Below are positions 19,122 through 27,946 of a DNA stretch of 64,000 bases, in pieces (positions within the stretch are counted from its first letter, which is position 1; each line of letters starts with the position of its first letter). Position numbers and translations under genes: made by a program. The notes beneath the pieces were generated by a model. The model was given only the letters and a program-made list of their open reading frames with translations, ran no database searches and was not told the origin of the DNA. The stretch is from assembly GCF_014698835.1 (NCBI RefSeq), contig NZ_JACJTU010000008.1, forward strand, positions 1 to 64,000, given 5' to 3'. Source of the DNA: Nostoc paludosum FACHB-159 (GTDB taxonomy: Bacteria; Cyanobacteriota; Cyanobacteriia; Cyanobacteriales; Nostocaceae).

Positions 19122-19231
19122 GGGAGTGGGGAGGTGGGGACGGGGGGACGGGGGGATGAGGGAGATGAGGAAGTGTGGGGAGTGTGGGGGGAAAGATTTC
19201 TTCCCCATCCTCCCACACCTCCCACACTTCC
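19122..19231. repeat. Low-complexity inverted element, copy B
   Basis: GGGGACGGGG-type units precede GTGTGGGGAGTGTGGGGGG, AAAGATTTCTTCCCC and CCTCCCACACCTCCCACA. The core at 19173-19231 repeats copy A at 14193-14288 almost exactly and folds into a long hairpin. It lies between the TM2 and DUF2996 genes, which converge here. Confidence 0.7.
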
Positions 19232-19253
19232 TAGAATGTCCAATGCCCCATGA

Positions 19254-19745
19254 CTAATTTCTACCTAGCCACTTTTGACCATCTAAGCGCTGCACTAGGC
19301 CAAATACCAAGAGGTCTAGTGTAGTTTTGCGCTCATCAATTAAGAATGACTCAAGAGTACTGGGTTGTTTGCCTTCATTACAAGAAAAACCCTTTTTCCC
19401 TTGAATATCTTCTTCAGGAAAATACAAATTAAAATTGTACAGACCGTTTTGCAAGCTGCCGATAACTTGCCAAGATTCTTCAGCGGATTCAAAGCCCTTG
19501 ATTGGAACTTTTTGCTTAGCAAAAGCCACTTTTAAATCTTGTACACCTTGCTGAGCGATCGCTTTTTGTAAAGCTGGCAAATAGTCTTGCTCAATAAACT
19601 CTACAAATGGTTTATCTTCAACAGATGGTGCTTTTTCCTTTTTGGCTGCTTTGGCGGCGGCGGGTTTTTCTTCTGCTGTAGCCTGCTTGTCAACAGTGCT
19701 GGGAGCTACTTCTCCGGTTTGATTGTGATTGGGTTCTTCTGCCAT
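19254..19745 (-). CDS. DUF2996 family protein
   Basis: A 163-residue soluble protein of a family found in cyanobacteria and plastid-containing plants. A disordered alanine/lysine/glutamate-rich N-terminus (to about residue 45) precedes the conserved domain: FVEFIEQDYLPALQKAI, a strand with VAFAKQKVPI, ESWQVIGSL, the FNLYFPEEDIQGKKGFSC segment, and a helix (LDLLVFGLVQRLDGQKWLGR). The molecular role is unknown. ATG at 19745. It faces the TM2 gene, with the hairpin element between them. Confidence 0.85.
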   Translation of the reverse strand: MAEEPNHNQTGEVAPSTVDKQATAEEKPAAAKAAKKEKAPSVEDKPFVEFIEQDYLPALQKAIAQQGVQDLKVAFAKQKVPIKGFESAEESWQVIGSLQNGLYNFNLYFPEEDIQGKKGFSCNEGKQPSTLESFLIDERKTTLDLLVFGLVQRLDGQKWLGRN

Positions 19746-19899
19746 TACTCAGGTCAATCCTTTAATCTTGCTTGATTGAGCGATCGCTCACCTTGAGATA
19801 TCGGGTATTTTCATTTTGACATACTAGTGCAGCTGTGAAGAAATGGGGAGATGGCGAGACAAATCAATTCAAAATTCAAAATTCACGCATTAAAGAACT

Positions 19900-19997
19900 T
19901 CTGCCTCCTGCCTTCTGCCTCCTGCCTCCTGCCTCCTTCCTGACTTCTGCCTCCTGCCTCCTCTTTTCCCATGCCCCATCCCCAATGCCCAATGCCC
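19900..19997. repeat. CTGCCTC heptad repeats followed by GCCCAAT units
   Basis: About eight CTGCCTC-type heptads (19906-19962) are followed by CCCATGCCCC, CCCAATGCCC and similar units up to the stop codon of the next gene. Typical short tandem repeats of Nostocales. Confidence 0.75.
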
Positions 19998-21059
19998 TTA
20001 AATCCCTTTAAACCCCATATTAGTTTCTACCTGTTTTTGTGTTTGCATGGAATTGACTTTGGCACAGGCAATTCTGCTATGAGTTTTACGTCTAATGCCA
20101 AGCTGGCTCAGGGATATGCCTAGTAAAATCAAGCTACCACCGATATATTGAGCTAAAGTAGGAACCTCACCCAAAATTAAATAGGCTGCTAAGATACCTG
20201 CAATTGGGCTAAATGAGCCAATTAAGGAAGCCATAGATACAGTGGAAGTTTTTAGGCCTTTAATCCAGAATGACTGACCCACTACTACAATCAATCCACC
20301 ATATAAAAACATCCACTGCCAAAGAAATGGCGAGAGTACATCAGCAAAATGATCCCTGCCATAGAGTATTAAAGCAATAAAGAAAAAGATTACAGTTCCT
20401 AGTGCAGTGCGAAAGATACTATAGATTCCCAAAGGAACTTGCGAAAGATATTTCTTGCCAATAATCGTAGAAGCGGATACGGCTACCGATCCTGCTACTG
20501 CCAAAAGTTCTCCTATGCCAAAACTCAAACCTCCCATATTCATCATCGCTTCTTGTGGGGGTTGGAGGATAATAGTTAGGATAACGCCAACAAAGGCTGC
20601 GATCGCTCCTGCAATTTCCCAAAGATGTACCCGTTCGCTCAATAACCAAATCGATAAAACCAGAGTCAACGGTGGTTCCAAGCGCCCAACTAAGATAATA
20701 TTGTTCACCCCTGTCAGTGCCAGTGCTTGAAAAATTAAGCCAGGGGCGATCGCTCCTGATAAGATAGCTACTGCTGTTAGACTGAGCCAATCCTTCTTAG
20801 AAAGCTGCTTCAAAGTCGTTTTGTTCCACTGTCGCCCATAAATTAGAATTAAAAGTATTAAGGCACACAAATTGCCTACAAACAAAACATTACACAAAGA
20901 AATCGGATTGCGATTGCCCATGAAATGTTGGGCACCAATTTCTGTAAGCTTGCGGGTGACTGCGCTAGATGCTCCAAAAATTAGCATTGCTAGCCAGAGA
21001 TATGTTTGTCCAGAAATTATTTTAGGGATGAGGCGAGGTATTTTTTTGGGTCTAGTCAC
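19998..21059 (-). CDS. DMT-superfamily permease (EamA type)
   Basis: A 353-residue inner-membrane protein with about ten hydrophobic spans in two EamA halves: YLWLAMLIFGASSAVTRKL and LTLVLSIWLLSERVHLWEI in the first, and SASTIIGKKYL and GILAAYLILGEVPTLAQYI in the second. The paired LSERV and LGEVP turns at the ends of the halves are typical of the EamA fold. The substrate cannot be predicted. The start at 21059 is a GTG without a clear ribosome-binding site and could lie elsewhere in the first 40 codons. A single gene. Confidence 0.85.
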   Translation of the reverse strand: MTRPKKIPRLIPKIISGQTYLWLAMLIFGASSAVTRKLTEIGAQHFMGNRNPISLCNVLFVGNLCALILLILIYGRQWNKTTLKQLSKKDWLSLTAVAILSGAIAPGLIFQALALTGVNNIILVGRLEPPLTLVLSIWLLSERVHLWEIAGAIAAFVGVILTIILQPPQEAMMNMGGLSFGIGELLAVAGSVAVSASTIIGKKYLSQVPLGIYSIFRTALGTVIFFFIALILYGRDHFADVLSPFLWQWMFLYGGLIVVVGQSFWIKGLKTSTVSMASLIGSFSPIAGILAAYLILGEVPTLAQYIGGSLILLGISLSQLGIRRKTHSRIACAKVNSMQTQKQVETNMGFKGI

Positions 21060-21315
21060 AATAACATCACTGCAATCAAGGCATTGTTAATTATATTAAT
21101 TTGCTTTATTCAACTTAAAAATGAGGTTTTGCTGAAAAAATACTTAAATTAACCTCTGACTTATGCCCACCATTGTTCCCTGAAAAAATGCTGAGAATTG
21201 ACTAAATTTTCTTCAGTAAGAAATTCAGGAAACTACTGCCTTAGTTTCAGTTCTGCTTCAGTCCCAACTGCGATGCTTTGGTTGTTCGGGATAAATGAAA
21301 CTTCAGGAGTAACAA

Positions 21316-21678
21316 ATGAAACTTGCCCCACTATTGACAAGTGTAGCCTTGGTTGGTTTTTTCACAGTTTGGGATGCACCACTCAAGGCGATTAATCCTT
21401 CATTAGTTCAAGCATCAGCGGCCGAAGAATTCTCTGTCTCACAAAAACTTGACTTGCTTACTAAGAGTAAAGGGCAAATTGGTAGTGGCGACCAACTGCG
21501 TCGTTTCTTCTTTGGTGACTTGGAGCCAATTGGTATCCAACCAGGTGGAGCAGGTCATGTAGTTAATCTTTATAACAAAGCTAATGATGTTACATTTTCT
21601 TACTGTTCAACTTATGATGTAATTGTCGCCATTAAAAAAGGTAAGGTGACGAAGTTCGATCCCAATGAAGTGAAGTAA
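21316..21678 (+). CDS. Small exported hypothetical protein
   Basis: A 120-residue protein with a signal peptide (MKLAPLLTSVALVGFFTVW, with likely cleavage near residues 36-38, ASA). The mature part is about 85 residues (LTKSKGQIGSGDQLRRFFFG, then VVNLYNKANDVTFSYCSTYD) with one Cys. I recognise no family. It is a single gene with ATG at 21316 and a strong hairpin after the stop codon. Confidence 0.65.
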   Translation: MKLAPLLTSVALVGFFTVWDAPLKAINPSLVQASAAEEFSVSQKLDLLTKSKGQIGSGDQLRRFFFGDLEPIGIQPGGAGHVVNLYNKANDVTFSYCSTYDVIVAIKKGKVTKFDPNEVK

Positions 21679-21721
21679 GTTAAGAAGCGATCGCCAGCAA
21701 AAATTAAATTATTTATTAACA

Positions 21722-21754
21722 AGATCCGCGACTTTTTTGAAAAGTCGCGGATCT
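21722..21754 (+). terminator. Strong hairpin terminator after the exported protein gene
   Basis: A perfect 15-bp stem (AGATCCGCGACTTTT with its complement) closes on a 3-nt loop, 43 nt after the stop codon. Only a short T-tract follows (GTGGTTTTC), so some other role for the stem is possible. The rest of the 21679-22034 spacer shows AAATTCTGAATTCTGAATTC-type heptads and no gene. Confidence 0.65.
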
Positions 21755-22034
21755 GTGGTTTTCAATTCTCACCTTGGTATTGTTCTACTGGAGTGCTAAT
21801 AACATCATTTAGTTTTAGCTCTGGGATTGTTGTATAAATTTACATTTAGCTTAAGTAAAATTTCATAATTTAGTTGTATACAACTAACATACATTTTTAG
21901 TAAAATCTTTTTATCTTAACCTAAGTTAGAGAGTTAGTACTTACAGTTATTTTTAGATAAATACCTCAGATTCTAAATTCTGAATTCTGAATTCTTATTT
22001 TTTAAATTATTTTTCTAAGTCATGCAACGCATCC

Positions 22035-23318
22035 ATGAGCAAAACCAGTGATGATGAAGCATTTTTACATAACCAAACTTGGCAGCGCGAGCGACAAATC
22101 ATAGCACGTTTGTCTTCTTTAAACTATCGAACTGGTGAACTGGGAAGCTATTTGCATAATATTGCCTGCGGAGTCAGCGAATTAATTAGAGTAGATTGGA
22201 CAGTTGTTACTTTTTGTCAAGAGGGATTTGAAACTGTTCTAGCCAGTAGTTTGGAAATGGCGGAAGATGCACCTCGCGTTTATGCTTTGCATGGTCGGCT
22301 AATTGCGACAGTTTTGCAAATTGGGCGTACATTAGCAGTTAAAGATGCTGTGGTTAATCCAGAGTATGGCAAACCTGCGCCTGGTTATCGAGCATATTTG
22401 GGGATACCCTTACAAACTTCTGAAGGTCAAATATTTGGTACTATTTGTTCTTTTCATCGTCAGCCAAGGGAGTTTTCTGGTGATGAAATCCAAATTGTGG
22501 AATTATTTGCAGAACGAGCAGCTACAGCGATCGATCACTATCATCTCTATCAGCAACAGTGTCAATTTAATCATATCTTGGAGGCTGAAGTAGAAAAGCG
22601 CACAGCAGAATTACGAGCAGCCCAAGCCAAATTAGTAGAACAAGAAAGACTCGCAGCTATTGGTGAATTTGCTGCTATTATTGTCCATGAAATTCGTAAT
22701 CCCTTAACTACAATGCTTATGGGATTAAAGTATTTCCGAAAAACGATTCTTACTGAGGCTGCTCAAGAAAGATTAACATTAGCACTGAGCGAAGCTAGTC
22801 GTCTAGAACGTCTATTGAGTGAAATTCTACTCTACGCAAAACCCCAAGTTTTACAACTTTCTGAATTGGACATAAATGAATTCATTGGTGAGTTACTTTT
22901 GTCCATACGTGAAATGCCAGAAGCTGTAGAACGACAAATTGAATTCATTCCAGCGTCGTCTACGGTAAAAATTTTGGGGGATAAAGACAAACTTAAACAA
23001 GTATTTATTAATATTGTTCGTAATGCTTGTGAAGCAGTAGCATCAGGAGATGTTATTAAATGGACAGTAGACTTTTCTCAAACAAATAAAGTCTGTATTC
23101 ATGTCCAAAATAATGGCGAACCAATTCCATCAGAAGTTATCGCTAAGCTTGCTACGCCATTTTTCTCTACAAAACCTTGTGGTACCGGACTAGGACTTGC
23201 TATTACCAAACGCATAGTCAATGCTCATAATGGGGAACTATTAATCTCTTCTCAACTGTTAACAGGAACTACTGTGACTGTTCAGTTACCTGTAGTTAAC
23301 GTGAGTTCGATGGTTTGA
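22035..23318 (+). CDS. GAF-domain sensor histidine kinase
   Basis: A 427-residue cytosolic kinase. A GAF domain spans roughly residues 20-175 (LIRVDWTVVTFCQEGF ... YLGIPLQTSEGQIFGTICSF). A coiled-coil linker (EVEKRTAELRAAQAKLVEQE) precedes the kinase core: H-box IVHEIRNPLTTMLMG near 220, N-box FINIVRNACEA, a degenerate G1 (QNNGEPI, lacking the DxGxG pattern) and G2 GTGLGLAI. No membrane spans. The GAF domain could bind a small ligand or bilin, but I see no clear chromophore Cys motif. No response regulator adjoins it. ATG at 22035. Confidence 0.9.
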   Translation: MSKTSDDEAFLHNQTWQRERQIIARLSSLNYRTGELGSYLHNIACGVSELIRVDWTVVTFCQEGFETVLASSLEMAEDAPRVYALHGRLIATVLQIGRTLAVKDAVVNPEYGKPAPGYRAYLGIPLQTSEGQIFGTICSFHRQPREFSGDEIQIVELFAERAATAIDHYHLYQQQCQFNHILEAEVEKRTAELRAAQAKLVEQERLAAIGEFAAIIVHEIRNPLTTMLMGLKYFRKTILTEAAQERLTLALSEASRLERLLSEILLYAKPQVLQLSELDINEFIGELLLSIREMPEAVERQIEFIPASSTVKILGDKDKLKQVFINIVRNACEAVASGDVIKWTVDFSQTNKVCIHVQNNGEPIPSEVIAKLATPFFSTKPCGTGLGLAITKRIVNAHNGELLISSQLLTGTTVTVQLPVVNVSSMV

Positions 23319-23663
23319 TTTAGTGGCAAAAACTAATTTACCGGATAGAGCGATCGCATTATGATTGCAGTATTAAAAACCTATACCCCAAACTCCACAA
23401 TGTTATCTGATTTTTCTCAGGTGGCGATCGCTGCTGGCTAAGTGTTAGGATGTCGCGTTTTGTGGGTAATTTTGCACGTATTTTGTAATATTTCCAGCTA
23501 GGGGTAAGGTATGGAAGAGGTTATCATGCCGTCTGCTAAAGCAGTGAATATAGCATTAAAATTTCTAACACTGCAAAACTGAAGTATCACTAGTGGCGAT
23601 ACCATTACAAACTAAGCAGTTTTTTGACAGAGACTGCGCCAGAAAATAGCAGAGGTTAGAGCA
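23319..23663. other. Intergenic spacer with HIP1 sites
   Basis: A 345-nt spacer with two GCGATCGC-type HIP1 sites and no recognisable coding, RNA or operator sequence. Confidence 0.4.
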
Positions 23664-24047
23664 ATGGATGAGCGTCATCGTTACTTACAAATCGCTCTCA
23701 TTATTGTGGGAATTGCCTTTTTACTTATTTATCCGCTGACTAAAATCTGGGCATCAGGCTGGTTATGGCAACCTGGTCAGTATGAATATGAACAAATGAT
23801 CATTGGTGTTTATGCAACGCTTGGTGTCTTTTTGCTGTTGGCTTCTCGACAACCAGAAGCGAACATAAGTTTAATCTGGTTCACTGTTTGGTCAAGTTTA
23901 GTTCACGGCCTAATTATGGCGGTACACGCAGTAATTGATCCTGCTGAACGTGGACACCTCTTTGGTGATGTTCCAGCATTGTTCTTAGTGGCAATTATCC
24001 TTGCTTTCCTGACGCCGCGTAAAGTGGTGTCTAGTGTAAGGGAATAG
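23664..24047 (+). CDS. Small integral membrane protein (DUF6632-like)
   Basis: A 127-residue protein with four predicted membrane spans: LQIALIIVGIAFLLIYPL, MIIGVYATLGVFLLLAS, LIWFTVWSSLVHGLIMAV and ALFLVAIILAFLTP. The pattern, with an HGLIMAVHA motif, fits the DUF6632 membrane family from memory. The function is unknown. ATG at 23664. It faces the DUF309 gene across a hairpin. Confidence 0.7.
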   Translation: MDERHRYLQIALIIVGIAFLLIYPLTKIWASGWLWQPGQYEYEQMIIGVYATLGVFLLLASRQPEANISLIWFTVWSSLVHGLIMAVHAVIDPAERGHLFGDVPALFLVAIILAFLTPRKVVSSVRE

Positions 24048-24276
24048 TGAAACTGCCCCAAAGGTTCATTTACCTGAAATACGCTGTATACTGGTTCTGC
24101 CGAGCATTTAATAATACTTAATCAATCTCGCTGTTTGTAATCTAGGACAGTTATCTATTTAGTGAGGTACAGATAATTGTGGGGGTACAACATGTTGCAT
24201 TGGCGTCAACTTAAGCTCAAACGGTTAGCTGACATACGTTATTAAAGCTAAAAGTATGAAATAGAACAGCAGAAAA

Positions 24277-24318
24277 ACAAGGAAGACAAGAAAGTAATTT
24301 TCTCTCTATCTTCCTTGT
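24277..24318. terminator. Bidirectional terminator candidate between convergent genes
   Basis: ACAAGGAAGA and TCTTCCTTGT form a perfect 10-bp stem with an inner GAAAGTAATTTTC dyad in the loop. On the minus strand the stem is followed by TTTTCT, on the plus strand by CTTTCTTC. It lies between the converging genes ending at 24047 and 24343. Confidence 0.6.
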
Positions 24319-24342
24319 CTTTCTTCACCTGCTTAAACTTGA

Positions 24343-24735
24343 TTAATCGCTAACTAGCACAATTCTAGGTAAAGATAGGGCTTGATTTTCATCCAAGTCG
24401 CCAGCGTTAATTTTATCTGCCCCTATTTGTTGCAATGTCTTCAACAATGCTACGCTTTGACTCAATAACTCATCTACATCAATACCACCGTAACTAGATG
24501 GGTAACGCCGCAGGCGATTGCTGCCTTCTCCCAGCAGAATTACCGCACCTCGCCAGTTACGATTTTCCAGATGATACAGCCCTACAGCAATTTGCAGAAT
24601 GCCTTGATAAAAGCTTTTTTCTGGTTCGCCGGCTTCAATCCATAGAGCCTCTAAAGTGTCATGGCAGGCGTAAAACTCACCAGAATTGAATTGTTCTATG
24701 CCTTGCCAAAACTGTTGGGGTATGGTTTCGCTCAT
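24343..24735 (-). CDS. DUF309 family protein
   Basis: A 130-residue helical protein of the DUF309 family. The signature FNSGEFYACHDTLEALWIEA (residues about 16-35, with the HxxLExxW pattern) is followed by the second helix pair SFYQGILQIAVGLYHLENRN. The family is of unknown biochemical role. Its ATG overlaps the stop codon of ftrC by 4 nt (ATGA), so translation is probably coupled to that of ftrC. Confidence 0.88.
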   Translation of the reverse strand: MSETIPQQFWQGIEQFNSGEFYACHDTLEALWIEAGEPEKSFYQGILQIAVGLYHLENRNWRGAVILLGEGSNRLRRYPSSYGGIDVDELLSQSVALLKTLQQIGADKINAGDLDENQALSLPRIVLVSD

Positions 24736-25097
24736 CCCATAGTGTCTCGCACTTCTTTAATTGTTTCCAAAGAGATTTCTTGTTTGTCTCCAGCAAACTC
24801 ATTGTCAGGAGTGAGGAATAACATGCAGTGACACTCTTTACGTTCTCTCATTGGTACGCAGGGACAGTTCCAATATGTGGCGTGAACCTCAGCTTCTTTA
24901 TCTTCGTAATGGCGACAGGGACATAAAGGCGCACCCAGCTCGTCTTTATGTTTGGCTAACCCTTCAATCACTACTGCGGTGACTGAAGGTTCAGAACAGA
25001 AGTATGTTCCAGTACGCTTGGCGTATTGTTCAGAAAAATGCCGCATTGCCTCAAGGCTTTTATCGCTGGATTTTGTGTTAACTTCTGATGTGATCAT
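24732..25097 (-). CDS. ftrC: Ferredoxin-thioredoxin reductase catalytic subunit
   Basis: FtrC holds the 4Fe-4S cluster and redox disulfide that pass electrons from photosystem-reduced ferredoxin to thioredoxin. The 121-residue protein has the diagnostic CPC (LCPCRHYED), CPC (NCPCVPMRE) and CHC (ECHCMLFL) cysteine motifs plus the conserved YFCSEP start of the cluster region. The variable subunit is not in this window. ATG at 25097. It forms an overlapping pair with the DUF309 gene. Confidence 0.96.
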   Translation of the reverse strand: MITSEVNTKSSDKSLEAMRHFSEQYAKRTGTYFCSEPSVTAVVIEGLAKHKDELGAPLCPCRHYEDKEAEVHATYWNCPCVPMRERKECHCMLFLTPDNEFAGDKQEISLETIKEVRDTMG

Positions 25098-25339
25098 GTG
25101 GATCGGGCGCTCATAATTTAAATATTTCTTTGCATTGTACCTCAGCCGCAGTAGGGGATTACTGGGTGTATTTCCCCAACCTTACTTGCTGAAATTGTTT
25201 TACCTTTGCTCAAACGCTTATATATCTGGTGTGTTGGGATCGCAGACAATCTGGGAAATCAAAGAAACTTAACTTGTGTGGGGAGTGGGGGAAATGAGGA
25301 AATGGGGAGGGCAGGGCAGAGGAAGCACGAGAAACAAAT

Positions 25340-25444
25340 GACGCCACAGTCGCACGCCACTTGCTACCCTACGGGAACGCTAAGAGCGAACAAGCCGGGA
25401 AACCCGCCCACGGCGCTGGCTCCGTAATGCCCTATCCCCAATGC
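25340..25444. repeat. Dispersed GC-rich repeat and CCCTATGCCC heptads
   Basis: GCCACTTGCTACCCTACGGG is the inverse of a related unit at 43523-43548 (GCAGGGTAGCAACTGGCG). It is followed by CCCGCCCACGGCG and by GCCCTATCCCCAATG units up to the DUF58 stop codon. The rest of the 25098-25445 spacer shows no gene. Confidence 0.6.
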
Positions 25445-25445
25445 C

Positions 25446-26612
25446 CTATGCCCCATACCCTATTGTTTTTTGCAGTTGGGGTTGTAGTGGGCGATCGCTT
25501 TGCAAAACTATACCTGGATGTTCCCAATTGATAACTTCTGGTTGTGCTGGCGAGGAAATATTCTGCCACAAAACCCAGCGACTACCTTGAGGCAAAGTAG
25601 CAACGCTGTGGGAGTTTTGAGTCAGCCAAATCAAAGGATGGCTTTTGGGAACTAGTGTGCTGGCATCTTCTTGGGTAGTGGTTGCTGCTAAGGTTTCCAA
25701 AACAAAACGCTCTCCTTGAATTAAACCTGTGGCTGCTGTCCACAGTTGCACCTGTAATTGCTGTTTTCGTGCATAAAAATACAATGAAGCTGCGGCGATT
25801 ACTGCTTGTTCAAAGTTTTGTTCTTGCCAATTGCTAGCACTGTCAAGGGCAATAACTATCTCTTGTCCACCAGTCACCATTTCTAACTCTCGCACCCGTA
25901 GTTCTCCATAGCGGGCACTAGTTCGCCAGTGAATCAGACGCGTGGGATCTCCGATGCGATAAGGACGTAGCGATCGCACTAGTCCCGTTGTCGCTGTCTG
26001 CAAAGGTTTACCGCGGGAATCGCTTCTTTTGCTTTCTTCTTGCCCCATTTCATCCACTAGGGGGCAGCTAGCCAAGGATAATACTGTCGGATAAACGATC
26101 GCTACAGCAGCACAATCGCGCTGACGACGACACCAGAATAACCCCAAAGGTGCACCAGAACCGAGTTCGACTGTGTGCCAGCGATAGACGCCCCGGCGCT
26201 CGGTAGGGTGATAATATACCCAACGGTAACTACCTTGGCTAGGAATTGTCTCAATCGCCTTTTGTACTGGTTTCCCCAAGACGAAAGGCAGCGTATCCTC
26301 GACTTGCAACAAGCTGACAACGCGCTGTGTATGATTGCAGATTTCTAACTCTATCGTCAATTCATTGCCTGCTGACACAGGCGCAATGGGGCGGCGGGTA
26401 ACGGATAGGTTTGTGAGCGATCGTGGTGGTAAGATGGCTGCTACAGCTAAAAGAGCAAAACTGATGCCGCTAATGGCGTACAGCCAACCAGCCATCGTAT
26501 TGATACCTGCGCCAAAAAAACAAATAGCCGTAGCCGCTAGCACCCAACCGCCATATGCAGGGGCACTGGCGTGGGTTTCTAAGAAGTTGGTGATGGGTTT
26601 GATGATTTTCAT
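25446..26612 (-). CDS. DUF58 domain protein (MoxR-associated type)
   Basis: About 388 residues from the ATG at 26612 (MKIIKPITNFLE); a GTG at 26648 would add 12 residues. Two N-terminal membrane spans (GGWVLAATAICFFGAGI and WLYAISGISFALLAVAAIL) are followed by a beta-sandwich region. The DUF58 signature comes next: LRPYRIGDPTRLIHWRTSAR, then GELRVRELE. The later VIALDSAS strand suggests a vWA-like fold. DUF58 proteins usually pair with a MoxR AAA+ ATPase, but none adjoins it here. Confidence 0.88.
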   Translation of the reverse strand: MKIIKPITNFLETHASAPAYGGWVLAATAICFFGAGINTMAGWLYAISGISFALLAVAAILPPRSLTNLSVTRRPIAPVSAGNELTIELEICNHTQRVVSLLQVEDTLPFVLGKPVQKAIETIPSQGSYRWVYYHPTERRGVYRWHTVELGSGAPLGLFWCRRQRDCAAVAIVYPTVLSLASCPLVDEMGQEESKRSDSRGKPLQTATTGLVRSLRPYRIGDPTRLIHWRTSARYGELRVRELEMVTGGQEIVIALDSASNWQEQNFEQAVIAAASLYFYARKQQLQVQLWTAATGLIQGERFVLETLAATTTQEDASTLVPKSHPLIWLTQNSHSVATLPQGSRWVLWQNISSPAQPEVINWEHPGIVLQSDRPLQPQLQKTIGYGA

Positions 26613-26674
26613 AGTTTCTTTTTTAACCCAAGACCACACGGAATTCACAGTCTTTTAGAAGCTTTTGAATCGTT

Positions 26675-26707
26675 TAGCGATGTCTACGACAGGCTACACC
26701 TACACGC
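26675..26707. repeat. Dispersed TAGCGATGTCTACGAC repeat, copy 1
   Basis: Reads TAGCGATGTCTACGACAGGC, then TACACCTACACGC. Related copies lie at 27280-27310 and 29977-30007, with a partial copy at 34451-34473. A diverged, inverted copy lies inside a PIN-domain gene (50060-50095). Copies 1 and 2 flank the DUF29 gene. Confidence 0.75.
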
Positions 26708-26812
26708 AGGTTAGTCAAGCAAGCATTCTTATCTGGCTCTATCTATAACTTTCTAAGAGCCAGGATAACTGTATATGATTAAAATATGAATTGTTAGGTA
26801 GAAGGTAAAAAT

Positions 26813-27256
26813 ATGACAATTACTACCAACTTAAAAAAGCTCTATGAAACTGATGATAGTTTATGGCTAGAACAAACTATTGAATTATTAAAACAAAAAC
26901 AGTTTAACCAACTTGATTTAGAAAACTTAATTCAGGAATTAATCAATTTGGGTAAAAGAGATTTAGCTAAAGTTAAAAGTCTTTTAAGGCAAATTATTAT
27001 TCATTTATTATTACTCCAATATTGGCAGATAGAATATGAAAGAAATTATCGCCATTGGCTTGGAGAAATTAAAACTTTTAGATATGACTTAAATAATCAT
27101 CTAACCACAAATTTAATAAATAAATCAGAGGAGGATTTAGAAAATATTTATCAAAGTGCGGTTGATTTTGTGCAAGTTAAAACCGATTTAACGGTTTTTC
27201 CAGAAAAATGTCCTTACACTCTTGCACAATTATTAGATGACAATTATTTGTCTTAA
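26813..27256 (+). CDS. DUF29 family protein
   Basis: A 147-residue helical protein of the DUF29 family, multi-copy in cyanobacteria. Typical features: LYETDDSLWLEQTIELLKQ at the start, LENLIQELINLGKRD, a helix with LLRQIIIHLLLLQYW, and the final FPEKCPYTLAQLLDDNYLS. The function is unknown. AAGG upstream of the ATG at 26813 can serve as ribosome-binding site. Related repeats (26675-26707 and 27280-27310) flank the gene, which suggests movement as an accessory cassette. Confidence 0.87.
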   Translation: MTITTNLKKLYETDDSLWLEQTIELLKQKQFNQLDLENLIQELINLGKRDLAKVKSLLRQIIIHLLLLQYWQIEYERNYRHWLGEIKTFRYDLNNHLTTNLINKSEEDLENIYQSAVDFVQVKTDLTVFPEKCPYTLAQLLDDNYLS

Positions 27257-27279
27257 ATATATTCAGTATGGCGTTGCGC

Positions 27280-27310
27280 TAGCGATGTCTAAGACAGGCT
27301 ACGTCTGTGC
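27280..27310. repeat. Dispersed TAGCGATGTCT repeat, copy 2
   Basis: Reads TAGCGATGTCTAAGACAGGC, then TACGTCTGTGC. It overlaps the last three codons and the stop of the Uma2 gene at 27299, so this repeat supplies the end of that reading frame. Confidence 0.7.
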
Positions 27311-27889
27311 ATTAATTTCTCTACGAAATGCTCTAATAGCTTCTCCAGCATCAGTTTCAGCCATCAAAATGTAGCGTCTGAGTAAATCCAAATTGAGTTC
27401 ATTAAGTCCAGGTAGTTGGCTGCGATCTAGGCTTTCATAGCTGTCATCATGCAAATGATAGACCGTTAACAGCCCATCTTCCCAAAACCAGACTTCTAGT
27501 ACTCCCAGAGCTTTATAACGCTCTAACTTGCTGATACTACCACTGGTAAAAACGACTTCGATGGACAAATCTGGAATCGGTTTAGCACTTCCAATGCAGT
27601 AGGACTCATCCGCTTGAACAGAGACAACCCCTTCTCTTTCCTGGGTCATCGACCGGGTTGGCTGGAAGAAAATGCCTTTTTCGACGAGAAAAGTTGTCAC
27701 TAAATAACCGATGATACTGGCAAAAATTTCATGTTCGCGTCCTGGCATGAGAATCTCGATTGTATCGTCATAGTAAAACAGTCGCACACCAGGAGAACCG
27801 TTAAAACCCTTTTGGATGAACTTGAACTGTTCCCACGTCCCATAATGAACAATGTGTTGGTCGGTAGTTCGGTTGATTAGTGGGGGCAT
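27299..27889 (-). CDS. Uma2-family (DUF820) putative nuclease
   Basis: A 196-residue protein with the PD-(D/E)xK-type Uma2 fold: early strand region FIQKGFNGSPGVRLFYYDD, DTIEILMPGREHEIF, the catalytic block PIPDLSIEVVFTSGSISKLE (Asp, Glu and Lys in order) and GVLEVWFWEDG. Uma2 proteins are numerous in cyanobacteria; nuclease activity is assumed from the fold, and the true role is not settled. It is only distantly related to the two Uma2 copies downstream of it on the map. Its C-terminus (AQT) comes from an interspersed repeat. Confidence 0.88.
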   Translation of the reverse strand: MPPLINRTTDQHIVHYGTWEQFKFIQKGFNGSPGVRLFYYDDTIEILMPGREHEIFASIIGYLVTTFLVEKGIFFQPTRSMTQEREGVVSVQADESYCIGSAKPIPDLSIEVVFTSGSISKLERYKALGVLEVWFWEDGLLTVYHLHDDSYESLDRSQLPGLNELNLDLLRRYILMAETDAGEAIRAFRREINAQT

Positions 27890-27946
27890 CGCGTTTACCT
27901 ATAGCAATCCCTACCGAAATTGTGACATACTCTTTGCTATTATGAG

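Noticed and set aside
25206-25427. 73-codon plus-strand frame
   Set aside because: Consists largely of repeat DNA, with no homology recognised.
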